DNA from: Anaerocolumna sp. AGMB13020
GTDB taxonomy: Bacteria > Bacillota > Clostridia > Lachnospirales > Lachnospiraceae
Length of the DNA stretch: 64,000 nt
Reading direction: 5' to 3'
Assembly (NCBI RefSeq): GCF_033100115.1
Contig: NZ_CP136910.1
Location: forward strand, 4,467,001 to 4,531,000
The notes beneath the pieces were generated by a model. The model had not been told where the DNA came from and did not search any database. It was given only the letters and a program-made list of their open reading frames with translations. This document shows positions 26,677-36,725 of the stretch, in pieces; within the stretch, counting starts at the first letter, position 1, and each line of letters begins with the position of its first letter. The position numbers and the translations under genes were made by a program.

Positions 26677-26838
26677 TTGACAGGAGAGAGTATATTAGAA
26701 GCATTACAAAAAAATCCTGATCTTGTCTTAGTAACAACGAACTATAATTTGTATGAAAGTTCGTCTGCAGCTTTTATAAAGATAACAGACATTCAGACAT
26801 TAAAACAAAAAAATAAACGACATAACTATAGTTATTGA
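26677..26838 (+). CDS. Small hypothetical protein, 53 aa
   Basis: TTG start with GGGGAGGG 3-5 bases upstream. The product (E-S-I-L-E-A-L-Q-K-N-P-D-L-V-L-V-T-T-N-Y, then Y-E-S-S-S-A-A-F-I-K-I) has the look of a real folded domain, but I do not know the family. It is divergent from hamA. Confidence 0.4.
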   Translation: MTGESILEALQKNPDLVLVTTNYNLYESSSAAFIKITDIQTLKQKNKRHNYSY

Positions 26839-26866
26839 TTAACCCTATAAACATAAGTGTTTGAGG

Positions 26867-26901
26867 GGGAATGTCGTTACTATAATAAAAACGATATTCC
26901 C
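26867..26901. repeat. Inverted repeat in the hamA-DUF3800 gap
   Basis: GGGAATGTCGTT and AACGATATTCCC form a 12-base arm pair (one G-U) around an 11-base A/T loop. No T tract follows; it could be an operator or a terminator for the 53-residue frame. Confidence 0.4.
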
Positions 26902-27250
26902 AATACAACGGACAATTGAAATCATCGTAGTATTGTCGTAGAATCTTAATCATATTGTAAATTTAACTATAACTAGTTTTGTCGTTTTCATTAGATAATA
27001 ATGTGGATAATATTATTGTATAAAATTTGTAATATTGTCCAAAAAGTGATATATTGGAAATACATATATTAGCAATAATGGGAAGTTGAGTCCAACACGG
27101 AATAAAAATATTCTAGACAAAAAAATTTAGTGATTCAACAAAGTTATAAGTATTAAGACAGCCAAAGTTATGTATGGTAAACAGCAAAAGTATGCAAGGT
27201 GAATTAGGAACAGTCATTTGATTTATAAGAAAAGAAAAATAGAAGTTTAG

Positions 27251-27379
27251 TTTCTATCAATAGAGTATTTACCAGAAATGTGTATTGGTGAGAGGATAAG
27301 AAATTCTTTGTTTCTGAAACTTATGTCTGGCGAATTGGATGTCGTAAAACCAATATCTAAGTTGAAAATTATCTTTTAA
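27251..27379 (+). pseudogene. HsdS (type I restriction specificity subunit) C-terminal relic
   Basis: An open fragment ends E-R-I-R-N-S-L-F-L-K-L-M-S-G-E-L-D-V; the L-R-x-x-L-L-x-K-L-M-S-G-E-L-D-V block is the usual last motif of HsdS target-recognition subunits. Nothing else of a type I restriction system remains nearby. The rest of the 26.9-27.25 kb gap shows no gene. Confidence 0.55.
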
Positions 27380-27396
27380 TAGAAAGAGGAGTTTTT

Positions 27397-28662
27397 ATGA
27401 AATCATATGTATTTTATTTTGATGAATCATTTCACGATAGGAAAATACTAGTAAATAAGAACGGTCAGATAAATGCTATGGCAGATAATTCACTTGAAAG
27501 TTATATAGGGGTTTTCTGGGGATGTGAAAAAGATGAATTGGGGGCAAATGTTAAAATTTTAAAGAGATTCGAAGAACGACAAAAGGATCGTTTTGGATTA
27601 ACTAAAGAACAAGAATTAAAATCAACTATTATTAAGTCAACAAATTACAAGTATGGAATTCATTCATTTAACAAGAACACTTTAGCGTTTTATCAAGACT
27701 TCTTTGAAATTCTTGATTTTATTAGTCCGATTATTCAAATCAATGCAATTAGTAAAATCGAATTCTTCATACGAAGGGCATTTGAAAATGTTAAAATGCC
27801 TGATTATTATTATTTTAATAAAAACGTATTTTATTACACATTAACAAAATTTATGATATTTTATCATAATATTGAATTGTTAAATTCACTCTACAATATT
27901 CATGATGACAACTCTTTTGATTCTTTTCGAAAACTATTACTACTAAACCTGGAATACATTCTAAAAGCGATTGATGGCATAGAGAGAAAGAAAAGTGAAA
28001 TTAATGCATATAGTCAATTATACGAGGTTATATCAGTATCTACAATGAAAATGGATTTTGCTGGAAAGTTTGATTTTTGCTATTATGCTAATTTTGAGGG
28101 ATTGGCAAATTTACTGTCAGAAAAAGAGATTGACATTAACTTTGTTAGTGTGGTTATAGATAAAGAAGAGAAAACAACGATATCTGCAAAACAATTTTGT
28201 TTTTCTTCTGTAATGCAAGAAGATTCAAAGGAAATGATACAGATACGCTTTTCTGACTTAATAAGCGGATTCATCGGGAGATTTTTGTATGCGTTATCTC
28301 ATGATAAAGGACTAGAAGAGGATAAGGTTGGAGATATCAGAAAAATTAAAGATAATAATTTGGAAGAAAAAAGGATCATTAGCAAAGAATGGTTCGACCT
28401 CTCAGAAGAACAGTTTGAACTTTATAAAATAATGTATAATGTTTTAATTATTCAACATCAGGAATATTGGACATGCATGACCTTGAGCTACAACGATGAA
28501 ATTTCTTGCTTTTTTACATTAATGCGTTATGTTGCAGGATATAGAGAATATAAGAAATTCATAAGAATTAACAACAAACTACATTCAGAGTATTATAATG
28601 CAGCTTGTTGTGAGGAATTACAAAGGCATTATGCAAGCTTTTATGACGCGAGTAAACATTAA
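27397..28662 (+). CDS. DUF3800 domain protein
   Basis: The N terminus Y-V-F-Y-F-D-E-S (Asp9, Glu10) and the late motif I-R-F-S-D-L-I-S-G-F-I-G-R (near 300) are the conserved acidic sites of DUF3800, an RNase H-like fold family often found in phage-defence islands. At 421 residues it is longer than typical stand-alone versions because of a helical insert near 90-180. AGAGGAG precedes the ATG. It stands between relics of HsdS and a PIN-domain protein. Nuclease activity is inferred from the family fold. Confidence 0.7.
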   Translation: MKSYVFYFDESFHDRKILVNKNGQINAMADNSLESYIGVFWGCEKDELGANVKILKRFEERQKDRFGLTKEQELKSTIIKSTNYKYGIHSFNKNTLAFYQDFFEILDFISPIIQINAISKIEFFIRRAFENVKMPDYYYFNKNVFYYTLTKFMIFYHNIELLNSLYNIHDDNSFDSFRKLLLLNLEYILKAIDGIERKKSEINAYSQLYEVISVSTMKMDFAGKFDFCYYANFEGLANLLSEKEIDINFVSVVIDKEEKTTISAKQFCFSSVMQEDSKEMIQIRFSDLISGFIGRFLYALSHDKGLEEDKVGDIRKIKDNNLEEKRIISKEWFDLSEEQFELYKIMYNVLIIQHQEYWTCMTLSYNDEISCFFTLMRYVAGYREYKKFIRINNKLHSEYYNAACCEELQRHYASFYDASKH

Positions 28663-28815
28663 CTCATTGTTGAAGAAGTGGATAAAAAAATAGAAAGAGT
28701 CCTAAAATGAGAATCCTACATATATGCATGCAATAGAAAGCTAATCTGAATTGGGTAAAGTGGATGATTTCTTTGAAACCTTAGGATAGAATCATGTTGA
28801 AAGGAGAAAGAAGTT

Positions 28816-29094
28816 ATGAAGTATATATTAATTTATACGAATATATTTTTAGATGTACTTGTCGACAGAAAAAATTAGGTATCGAGTTAACTGGTTGAGA
28901 CATTCGAGAAATTGCTGGATTATGATGAGATAAAACTCATTATACCGTCTATTGTAAAGCTTGAAACTTATAAACACATAGATGAAGAATTTGATAAAGT
29001 TAACGTAAACTTAAAGAAAGCTATAGCGGAAATGTTTAAACTAAAGCAAGTAAAACTATTGTATTATAAAACTATTTGTAATTTATATCTATAA
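28816..29094 (+). pseudogene. PIN-domain ribonuclease gene with two stop codons
   Basis: AAGGAG precedes an ATG whose product starts I-L-I-Y-T-N-I-F-L-D-V-L-V-D-R, which matches PIN domains except that the first catalytic Asp (I-D-T-N) has become Tyr. In-frame TAG (28876) and TAA (28888) follow, each one C-to-T step from a Gln codon; the frame then continues with I-I-P-S-I-V-K-L-E-T-Y-K-H, containing the expected second acidic site (Glu). So both the active site and the frame are lost. It precedes the 1078-residue gene by 17 bases and was probably co-transcribed. Confidence 0.62.
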
Positions 29095-29111
29095 TTGGGG
29101 GTACTGCATAT

Positions 29112-32100
29112 ATGAGCGAAAAAGCATTCTACAAAAAAATTCATCCAAACCTATTCTCAGATTCGGAAATTAAAAAAGAAGGAAAACTTTCAAAAGATTT
29201 TTTTTCATATTTTTTAGAGGCATTAACCAGCCAAAGTAAGGAAAAGGAGTTTGAAGAATATTGCCGCAAGATAATTGAAGCAACTATTTGTCCGAATTTA
29301 CTTCCGCAGACAGGTCCAACAGGAGGTGGAGACAGTAAAGTGGATTCAGAAACATATCCAGTTTCTGAATCTATTGCAGAGGGGTGGCTCTATGGATATA
29401 ACAATGCAGCCCATAGTGAAAGATGGGCATTTGCTATCAGTGCGAAGAAAGATTGGAAACCAAAGCTAACATCGGATGTAAAAAAAATTATTATTACGAA
29501 TGAAGAACATGAGAGGGGATACACAAAAATATTTTTTGTTACCAACCAGTTTATATCCGATAAAAAAAGAGCAGAAGCGGAAGACAATTTGAGAAGAGAG
29601 TATCAAACTGATATACGAATTTTGGACAAGACATGGCTGTTGGATAATACATTTAAAAATGATAATAAAAAAATTGCAATTAGTTCTTTTAATATGTCAG
29701 ATGAATTAAATGATGTAATTGTAGAAGGAACAAATGATACCAAACGAAAAAGACGTTTAGATGAAATTGAAAAAGAGTTACAGAATATAGAAGATTTGAA
29801 GTCGGCAAGAATTATTAAACTTTCCGAAGAGTCTGTTGGGTTATTGCGGGAATTAGAAGTTGAAAAATCCACAATCATGAATGCTTTAGAGAGAAATATA
29901 AGATTAGCTAAAAAATATGGCGGATTGAGAAATTACGCAGATGCATTATATAATTATTGTTGGACGATTATATGGTGGTATGAGGATCGTGATAAATACT
30001 ATGAAATGTATATAGAACTAGAAAATCTTTACAAAGAAAACTCAGATGAATATCCAATTTTAAAGGACTTAAGTACTTTATGGATTACTTTATATGCTAA
30101 TCATAACCAAAAAAGAAAGAGCATCTCAGATATGGAAAACCATACTCAGTTACTGGTGAATTCATATGCTAAATTTATTCAAGATAATGAGAATCCTAAA
30201 AGAGCTAAACTGGCAAAATATGATTATCAGATGATGAGATTACAATATCCTGAATTGTGGTCTGATGTAATTGAAGTATATATTGAAATACTCCAAGATA
30301 TGCATTTTAATAACGATATCGACTTATTTCAGTTAAAAAAAGTATTAGAGCTTCCTGTTTTAAAGGAATGTCTTAAATATGATGAATTATTTGAACTTCT
30401 TATACACTTATTGGGTGAACAATCTAAAAATATTGAATCGTCTCAATTGCTTTTGAATAGAGGAGATGACTACATAGAAAATGATATATATAAATCAATT
30501 AAGTTCTATGGCAGAGCTTTAACAAAATTATATCATGAAAGTTCAAAACTTGACTTAATTAAAACTTTAATGAAATTAGGTGGAGCATTTGAACAGATTG
30601 GATTGTTGTGGGGGGCTAGAAGTTATTACATAAGAGCATTTATGGACTCGTTCAATTTGTACTTTAGTAAGGGGAATGCCATTCCCGGTTTATTTTTGTC
30701 GGCTAGAGCACTTAAGTATTTAGTATTACGGTTGGGATATATTAATTCTTCTCTACAGTTTAATGAATTGGAATTAACTGGATTAAATTTATATCCATAT
30801 AGAATTAATGATGAAAAGGAATTCGAAAGCTATCTACAGTACGATAGTCTGTTATCAGTAGCCTTTTTAAATTTGGAACAATGTAATATAAAAAAATATG
30901 AAGCATTGCCTGATTATTTGAATGAGATTGGATTACAGACGTCAGCTGCAGCATTAAAATACAATCTTGGCTATTATGATGAAGAATATGTTCAAGCTAT
31001 CGGCTCGAAAGAAGCATTAGATGATTTTATGAAAAAATTATTCAACCAGCCAGTTTCAGATGATTTTCATGAACAATTAGCAGAAAGTGCCTTATGTGAA
31101 AAAATAGAATTGAAATCAAAAGTTATGGGTTGTAGTGTGATAATAAAGACCAAAAGAGATAATTTTCACAAAGAATTAGGGGCAACTATATTGGCTTTAT
31201 TTGAAAACATGTTTGCTACATCTGTTTCAGAACATATAATGCCTATGCTCGCAGAATTTACCATTTATATTGAAGATATAGAGTCAAAGCAATTTGATAT
31301 TGAACTCATAAGGTCTGATAATACCATTAAGATAATTGTTTCAAATATAAATGAAATGACTGAATACGCACATAGAGAAGTCGTATTTGAAAAGTTAAAT
31401 ATTATTTTAGCAATGTTTACTGCACAAATGTTACCTTTGTCAAGTGAGTTTGAAAAAATTAGAAAATCTATTGAAGCAGAGGAAGCGATGTTTAGGACGC
31501 TTAATTGCTCTAATACGTTAGATACATTCGTTGTCTATGAGCAAGAGGATTCATTGCCAGATAATTTTGAAAGAAATAATAAAATTTATAAAAATATCCG
31601 AGAAAAATCTGTTTTTTATCATGACAAAGTTGAAGAAAATAATAAAGAAGATAAAAAACAAATTAAAACATTACATTATGGGGAACTGCCAGAAGGATTT
31701 AATTTTTCAAAAATTCATCATGATAAAATTACAATCAGTGACATTATTTATATGCCACTGTGGGATAAAGCTAAGTGGAAAGGTCTTTTCGTTCTATCAG
31801 ATGAGAAATTTGACAATATACCTTTGGTGGGCTTGGTCTTTGAGGAGATCGAAGGATATGATATTTTCAGAAAATGGATAGAGGAATCAAAAACAGATAA
31901 GATTTCAATAGGAATAATTACGGGGATTGATAAGAATAACCCATATTGGTACAGAATTATTATAGGGGATAGTACGATAGATACTTACGCTAATAAAGAT
32001 GATGATTTGACTATTATAAATCAGATTTGTCGACTTCATACTATGCAGGCAAAAAATGATTTTAATTTAAAGTTATTGAAACAGGCTGTAGCAAAGCATA

Positions 32101-32348
32101 AAACTTATAAGTTTCAACCAGTATTAATGAAAGACTTAGAGACGCAGGACTTAAAAACTAAATTATCATTCATAAAAAAAATTGAAAGTATTATAATTAA
32201 AGATATTTCTGAAATAGATCAAAATGATATATTTCTTATTAATGGATTAACACCTTTCGACGTTCCAGTAAACAATACTGGAAAAAAGCTATATGCTGAA
32301 TGGATAATTCAGGAGAAATTGAAAGTTCAAAGTAATCATAAAATTTAA
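29112..32348 (+). CDS. Large protein with N-terminal nuclease-like domain and helical-repeat body
   Basis: 1078 residues. Residues 50-200 resemble a PD-(D/E)XK (Mrr-like) domain: Glu56 region, G-P-T-G-G-G-D-S-K-V-D (about 68-78, Asp74), then W-A-F-A-I-S-A-K-K-D-W (105-115, Lys112) and a beta-alpha tail F-F-V-T-N-Q. A coiled-coil (about 205-250) leads into TPR-like helices (about 260-560) and an alpha/beta C-terminal part I cannot name. Such nuclease plus solenoid architecture is common in defence effectors, where the solenoid senses and the nuclease executes. A GGGGG-type ribosome site is weak. RES-domain gene follows 46 bases later. Confidence 0.6.
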   Translation: MSEKAFYKKIHPNLFSDSEIKKEGKLSKDFFSYFLEALTSQSKEKEFEEYCRKIIEATICPNLLPQTGPTGGGDSKVDSETYPVSESIAEGWLYGYNNAAHSERWAFAISAKKDWKPKLTSDVKKIIITNEEHERGYTKIFFVTNQFISDKKRAEAEDNLRREYQTDIRILDKTWLLDNTFKNDNKKIAISSFNMSDELNDVIVEGTNDTKRKRRLDEIEKELQNIEDLKSARIIKLSEESVGLLRELEVEKSTIMNALERNIRLAKKYGGLRNYADALYNYCWTIIWWYEDRDKYYEMYIELENLYKENSDEYPILKDLSTLWITLYANHNQKRKSISDMENHTQLLVNSYAKFIQDNENPKRAKLAKYDYQMMRLQYPELWSDVIEVYIEILQDMHFNNDIDLFQLKKVLELPVLKECLKYDELFELLIHLLGEQSKNIESSQLLLNRGDDYIENDIYKSIKFYGRALTKLYHESSKLDLIKTLMKLGGAFEQIGLLWGARSYYIRAFMDSFNLYFSKGNAIPGLFLSARALKYLVLRLGYINSSLQFNELELTGLNLYPYRINDEKEFESYLQYDSLLSVAFLNLEQCNIKKYEALPDYLNEIGLQTSAAALKYNLGYYDEEYVQAIGSKEALDDFMKKLFNQPVSDDFHEQLAESALCEKIELKSKVMGCSVIIKTKRDNFHKELGATILALFENMFATSVSEHIMPMLAEFTIYIEDIESKQFDIELIRSDNTIKIIVSNINEMTEYAHREVVFEKLNIILAMFTAQMLPLSSEFEKIRKSIEAEEAMFRTLNCSNTLDTFVVYEQEDSLPDNFERNNKIYKNIREKSVFYHDKVEENNKEDKKQIKTLHYGELPEGFNFSKIHHDKITISDIIYMPLWDKAKWKGLFVLSDEKFDNIPLVGLVFEEIEGYDIFRKWIEESKTDKISIGIITGIDKNNPYWYRIIIGDSTIDTYANKDDDLTIINQICRLHTMQAKNDFNLKLLKQAVAKHKTYKFQPVLMKDLETQDLKTKLSFIKKIESIIIKDISEIDQNDIFLINGLTPFDVPVNNTGKKLYAEWIIQEKLKVQSNHKI

Positions 32349-32394
32349 TCGGTAATTGATGTTATATTGTTAATAAATAAACAGGAGGGATGTA

Positions 32395-33726
32395 GTGTTT
32401 AGTAAAAGATGTTGCATAAAATGCTTTGATGAAATTGAGATACAATCCTTTATTAAAGAACTGGACAAAATTTCAGATTGCGATTATTGTGGAAGCAAAC
32501 AGATATACTGTGGTTCTCTTGAAGATGTAGGCAACTTCATCCGTGAGGGAATTGAGCGAGCATATGAGGCGGTGTACATTGGTACGGGTTCTATGTATGA
32601 TTCGGAGACTAAATCATACACAAATGAAGGCGATAATATTGCATCTATTCTAAAGTGGGATTTGTGTATTTTTTCTGATAACCTTAATAGTGAACAAACA
32701 GACTGTTTGTGTGATGATTTGATATCTAATAGCGGACCTTCATTAAGAGCTATTCAAAAAGGTGCTGATAATTGGATTGTGAATCAAAACCTCGTGGTGA
32801 AAGATGCACTATATGGATATGAGACGACAGCGCAACATAATTATTGGGAAGAGTTTAAGGAATCATGTAAGCATTTTAATCGCTTCTTTGACTTAGGCGG
32901 TCGCAGATCATCCCGAGCAAAAATCCTATCATCTTTAGATGACATATTTACGAGCATGAAAATAACGCTTCCAAAAGGTACTCAGGTGTACCGTGGTCGT
33001 CGTTTTGAAATCCCAAATGGAAAGACTTTAAGTGATATTGATTTATTAAAAGAGATTTCACCTCCGCCACCTAATTCGGCTCGAAATAGTCGTATGAGTC
33101 CTGCTGGAATTTCATATACATACCTTGCTTCCAATATTGATACATGTTTAGCAGAAATACATGTGCAAAGCAATGATAATGCTCTAATAGGTGAGTTTGT
33201 AACTAAAAAGGTCTTAAAAATATTAGATTTATCAAGCACTTCAACATATACAGTGAACAGCTGCTTTTCACCTGCTTACGACCATTCTCAAAACTGGATT
33301 GGGGATTTTGTTAATCATTTTAAAAATGAAATAAGTGCACCAATTTCTGAGGATGAGCAAGCGCTTGAATACGTTGCAACACAATTGTTAGCTGAATACA
33401 TTCGAAAAAATAGATACGATGGTATCAGATTTAGAAGTAGCTTGAATGCTTCTGGTCTCAATTATGTTCTTTTTTGCAGTGTTAATCGGGATATTACACA
33501 TGTTATGGAAGAACAACATTATGGCGTGCATCATCAAATTATACCTTTTACCAAATGGCTTAATCTCACCTCTGTCCAATACATTAATTGTCCAATTTCT
33601 TATAACATCATTGAGCAAATCAGCCATGACGATAGAGCAGCAAAATACCATAATTGGGAAGAAGGGCAACAAGCAAAAGTGATTGAACAATTTTGGATAA
33701 ATGGTAAGACCGAATTCTGGGATTGA
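32395..33726 (+). CDS. RES-domain protein with N-terminal zinc ribbon
   Basis: GTG start with AGGAGGGA 5 bases upstream. Residues 4-45 hold Cys pairs (C-C-I-K-C and C-D-Y-C...C) for one zinc ribbon. From about 195 the RES domain is clear: V-Y-R-G-R, R-M-S-P-A-G-I-S-Y, A-L-E-Y-V-A-T-Q, Y-D-G-I-R-F-R-S-S and G-L-N-Y-V-L-F. Stand-alone RES toxins degrade NAD+ and are paired with Xre antitoxins; this longer form with a helical (HEPN/RES N-terminal type) region has no Xre neighbour, so it more likely acts as an NAD+-targeting effector within a defence cluster. Confidence 0.78.
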   Translation: MFSKRCCIKCFDEIEIQSFIKELDKISDCDYCGSKQIYCGSLEDVGNFIREGIERAYEAVYIGTGSMYDSETKSYTNEGDNIASILKWDLCIFSDNLNSEQTDCLCDDLISNSGPSLRAIQKGADNWIVNQNLVVKDALYGYETTAQHNYWEEFKESCKHFNRFFDLGGRRSSRAKILSSLDDIFTSMKITLPKGTQVYRGRRFEIPNGKTLSDIDLLKEISPPPPNSARNSRMSPAGISYTYLASNIDTCLAEIHVQSNDNALIGEFVTKKVLKILDLSSTSTYTVNSCFSPAYDHSQNWIGDFVNHFKNEISAPISEDEQALEYVATQLLAEYIRKNRYDGIRFRSSLNASGLNYVLFCSVNRDITHVMEEQHYGVHHQIIPFTKWLNLTSVQYINCPISYNIIEQISHDDRAAKYHNWEEGQQAKVIEQFWINGKTEFWD

Positions 33727-33854
33727 CATCTATGGCAAGCTGAAGAATATGTTGTATTAGCGTCTGGTTATTATTTTGAGTTTGGGAACGATAGTGAAAT
33801 TAGCATAGCAATTGTGGGGCAATAAGATATGCGAAGGCTGCATAGGAAGTGTTT

Positions 33855-34781
33855 ATGATTAGTATTAATGATGTTCTTTCTGGGACAAATGTAAAAGAAA
33901 TTAAGAGTGTACTTAACAAAAAAGAAAATGAAGTTGATTGTTATAACTTTCTTAACGGACACTTTTGTTTTCTTCCAATTAAATATTGCTCGGAAGAAAA
34001 AGAATTGGATAAAAATCCAGTTAAGGTAATTGGGAGCATACTACATGATGTTGATGGATCTAAAGGAATGAAAACATTATATACCCCAGAAGCTGTAATA
34101 ATTTTATATGAGTTATTGTGGAACAACGTATTGAATACAAAAAAGCCAATTGAAATTACAAAAGGGAAAAAGTTATTTAGCGGAATTGTTAATTACTTTT
34201 ATGAAATGAGATGGAAGGATGATATTACATGTAAGGTTTCAGGGGATCTTTTGAATAGTTTTCCAAAGCAAAAGACAATAGAAATTTTATATCCAAATTT
34301 ACACGAAATCCCTTTTCAATTAAAGTTATTTGCAAGGTTGTGTTACACACTAGGGAATTTTATGCCAGTTCCTTGCTTGGGAAGGGCGAAAAATTCAATG
34401 AATAGTATTCATTCATATTTTAAATATGGAGAAGGTTTTCTTGAAAGAATCGATTATTTTTTATATGACATTGTAAACTATAATGAAAGTAAATATAAAG
34501 AAAGTTACAATAAATTTAAATGGTATATAAATGATGGTTATATTGAAATGAATTATTTAAACGACTATATTGATAATAACTCTATTTTTGATTTAGCAAC
34601 TAAACATGATAAAATTAAGAGCAGAGGTTCTTTAGAGAAAATAACAAACGAAACAATAAATACATATATCGAGAATGTAAATGCAAGAATTATAGCTCGT
34701 GGCAATAGGATGTTAGAAAAGTTAAAAATGAATTATACAGATAAAGACATACTAATAATGTTTACAAATGATTGGGAATAA
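33855..34781 (+). CDS. Hypothetical protein, 308 aa, in defence cluster
   Basis: No family recognised. Mixed alpha/beta first half, helical and Lys/Asn-rich second half; no membrane segment and no clear catalytic motif. I start at ATG 33855 (AGGAAG upstream) rather than the GTG two codons earlier. It follows the RES-domain gene by 128 bases in the same direction and ends before a new promoter, so it may be the last member of the 27.4-34.8 kb cluster. Confidence 0.55.
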   Translation: MISINDVLSGTNVKEIKSVLNKKENEVDCYNFLNGHFCFLPIKYCSEEKELDKNPVKVIGSILHDVDGSKGMKTLYTPEAVIILYELLWNNVLNTKKPIEITKGKKLFSGIVNYFYEMRWKDDITCKVSGDLLNSFPKQKTIEILYPNLHEIPFQLKLFARLCYTLGNFMPVPCLGRAKNSMNSIHSYFKYGEGFLERIDYFLYDIVNYNESKYKESYNKFKWYINDGYIEMNYLNDYIDNNSIFDLATKHDKIKSRGSLEKITNETINTYIENVNARIIARGNRMLEKLKMNYTDKDILIMFTNDWE

Positions 34782-34803
34782 TTAAAACAATAGTTTCGTG
34801 TGA

Positions 34804-34832
34804 TTGACAAATTCCAAATTTGTAGGTAGTAT
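34804..34832 (+). promoter_or_regulatory. Promoter of the TIR-like gene with internal palindrome
   Basis: Perfect TTGACA (34804-34809), 17-base spacer, TAGTAT (34827-34832), 57 bases before the ATG. The spacer contains ACAAATTCCAAATTTGT, an inverted repeat across the -35 edge that could bind a repressor. Confidence 0.65.
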
Positions 34833-34888
34833 GAACTGCCCATTATATTTATATTAATACAAAATTACCACAGTTTAAGGAGGCACTT

Positions 34889-35431
34889 ATGAAGATTTCG
34901 GTTTTTTTAAGCTATCCCAAGCCATATATGCAAGTTCAAAGAGATTTTATAGATGAAATAACTAGATATTTACTATCGCGAGGTCTCGAACCTAGAACAC
35001 TTGGAGTTACTGACTATGATATGGAAGAACCTTTGGTGGCTATTAGACGACTTATGATGGAGTCAAACGGGATGCTAACAGTGGCTTTTAAAAGAGGCTA
35101 CATCCAAAACGGTCAAGGAAAGCCAAACAGTGATATTAATGAGCCAAATTATGATCTTTCAAATCAATGGCTTACGAGCCCTTATTGTCAAATTGAGCCT
35201 GCCATGGCTTTTCAGCTAGGTCATCCAATTCTCATATTAAGAGAGAAGGGGGTAATAGCTGAGGGAATATTAGAAAAAGGAGTAACAGGTACATATCTAC
35301 CAGAATTTGATTTAAGTAATCATGTTAGCACATATTTTAACTCTCATGAATGGCAACAGCTCATTGGTAAGTGGGAAGGCTGTGTGAGAAGAGTGGTTGA
35401 AAACAAGGGGTGCCCACCACGACTGTATTGA
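34889..35431 (+). CDS. TIR/SLOG-like (nucleotide-processing) defence effector
   Basis: 180 residues. The start K-I-S-V-F-L-S-Y-P-K-P is a TIR-like first strand and loop; R-G-L-E-P-R-T-L is a second strand region; and W-L-T-S-P-Y-C-Q-I-E-P-A-M-A-F-Q-L-G-H-P-I-L places a conserved Glu (about 103) on the helix before strand P-I-L-I-L, as in TIR NADases and deoxyribosyltransferase-like folds. The whole chain is one such domain. An NAD+-cleaving or signal-making role is inferred. The two genes downstream run the same way and may be its partners. Confidence 0.6.
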   Translation: MKISVFLSYPKPYMQVQRDFIDEITRYLLSRGLEPRTLGVTDYDMEEPLVAIRRLMMESNGMLTVAFKRGYIQNGQGKPNSDINEPNYDLSNQWLTSPYCQIEPAMAFQLGHPILILREKGVIAEGILEKGVTGTYLPEFDLSNHVSTYFNSHEWQQLIGKWEGCVRRVVENKGCPPRLY

Positions 35432-35571
35432 TACTTCTCTGTAAATGAGTCAAATTAAGCTTCTCATTATATTTATGATGGGCAGGTACTAAAATTAGCA
35501 ATAATGGAAATATTGAACATGAGTTTATTAACTTTAAATGAGTTACTGGTGCGAACATATAGGAGGCGGCA

Positions 35572-36441
35572 ATGAATCTGAAAAAAGAATTTAATTGTGA
35601 AATAAGGTCTTATTGTAAAAAAACAGGGAAAGATATTGCACAAGTTTCAGAACCGCAACTGGTAAAAATTTTTGTAGATGTATTGAATATGCAACCTAAT
35701 ATTAAGAGTAGGATGTATCATCAGAAATACGTTAATTTTCTTTATACAACAGGAACAATACGTCGAGAATTATGTGATACTTTATTAATTATTAAACACA
35801 GTGATTGTTTTAGAGTATCTTTTGTTCAGAACAAGAAAAAACTATATAATTATGGTGGATTGGGTAAATTTAATATAAACTGTGGACAACATTACTTGTT
35901 GCAAAATAAACCGTTATTTACTCCTACATTAGGATCTGGAATTATGCCTGCCGTCTCGAATTTTCTTAATGGGAGTATATACGATACAGTAACAACATAT
36001 TCCGTTTTTTACTATGATAATAATGATAAAATAGATTTGGATTTAGCAAGTTCATGTTCTGTTACGTGCAATAGGAGCTTGCCTTATTGCAGTGGGTGCG
36101 GTGCTCGAATATCCAATGCATGCCACTCGTTTTCAAGAATAAATTATAATAAGAAAAATTCACATATAGATTATGATTCTCATTTGACATTAGATGAAAT
36201 CGAAATCAATAATGAATTTGGCGAAGTGATTGAGTTTGAAAATTTTCATGCTAAACTTGGTACACTGATTTCTTTTTTTCATGAAGATAGCGTTTATGAC
36301 TTTTTTGATATTCCGAATGAAATATATAATGATGGTTATGATTATCGACAAACAGATAGCATTGAAGATTTGAATAATAACGTATATTACTACATTCCTA
36401 AAATGGTACTTGTCAATATGGAAAATGATTTCAAAGATTAG
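35572..36441 (+). CDS. Hypothetical protein with cysteine cluster, 289 aa
   Basis: No family recognised. Around residues 163-184 it has C-S-V-T-C-N-R and Y-C-S-G-C-G, with a further Cys at S-N-A-C-H: five to six Cys plus His, very likely a zinc site placed in the middle of the chain. No membrane segments. AGGAGG precedes the ATG. It follows the TIR-like gene by 140 bases without a visible terminator, so the two may form a sensor-effector pair. Confidence 0.5.
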   Translation: MNLKKEFNCEIRSYCKKTGKDIAQVSEPQLVKIFVDVLNMQPNIKSRMYHQKYVNFLYTTGTIRRELCDTLLIIKHSDCFRVSFVQNKKKLYNYGGLGKFNINCGQHYLLQNKPLFTPTLGSGIMPAVSNFLNGSIYDTVTTYSVFYYDNNDKIDLDLASSCSVTCNRSLPYCSGCGARISNACHSFSRINYNKKNSHIDYDSHLTLDEIEINNEFGEVIEFENFHAKLGTLISFFHEDSVYDFFDIPNEIYNDGYDYRQTDSIEDLNNNVYYYIPKMVLVNMENDFKD

Positions 36442-36519
36442 CATTGCGTCAAAAATCAATTAATTGAAGATTCAACTTATCTTCGCATCATATTTATTAT
36501 TGTAAAATAGTTAAAGAAA

Positions 36520-36650
36520 AACTGGCTGTTTGCACACATACCCCTAAGGGAGCTACTGCATCAGCTGCAGTATATAGTATGATCAAGACAGCAAAAGCGT
36601 ATATACCTATCTAGAATATCTACTTTTGTATATGCCAGACAGCTTACCTT
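36520..36650 (+). pseudogene. IS66 TnpC 3'-end relic
   Basis: Broken frames read T-P-K-G-A-T-A-S-A-A-V-Y-S-M and Y-T-Y-L-E-Y-L-L-L-Y-M, the standard IS66 TnpC tail, nearly identical to the relic at 38262. Confidence 0.62.
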
Positions 36651-36725
36651 AAAACGATAGTTATAATCAATAGTCGCTATTTGTTTTAGTCTAAGACAAG
36701 GATAAAAGAATATAAGGAGGATGTT

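Noticed and set aside
31531..31881. 116-codon frame inside the 1078-residue gene
   Set aside because: It is a shifted-frame shadow of a continuous long coding sequence with Lys-rich, low-information composition.
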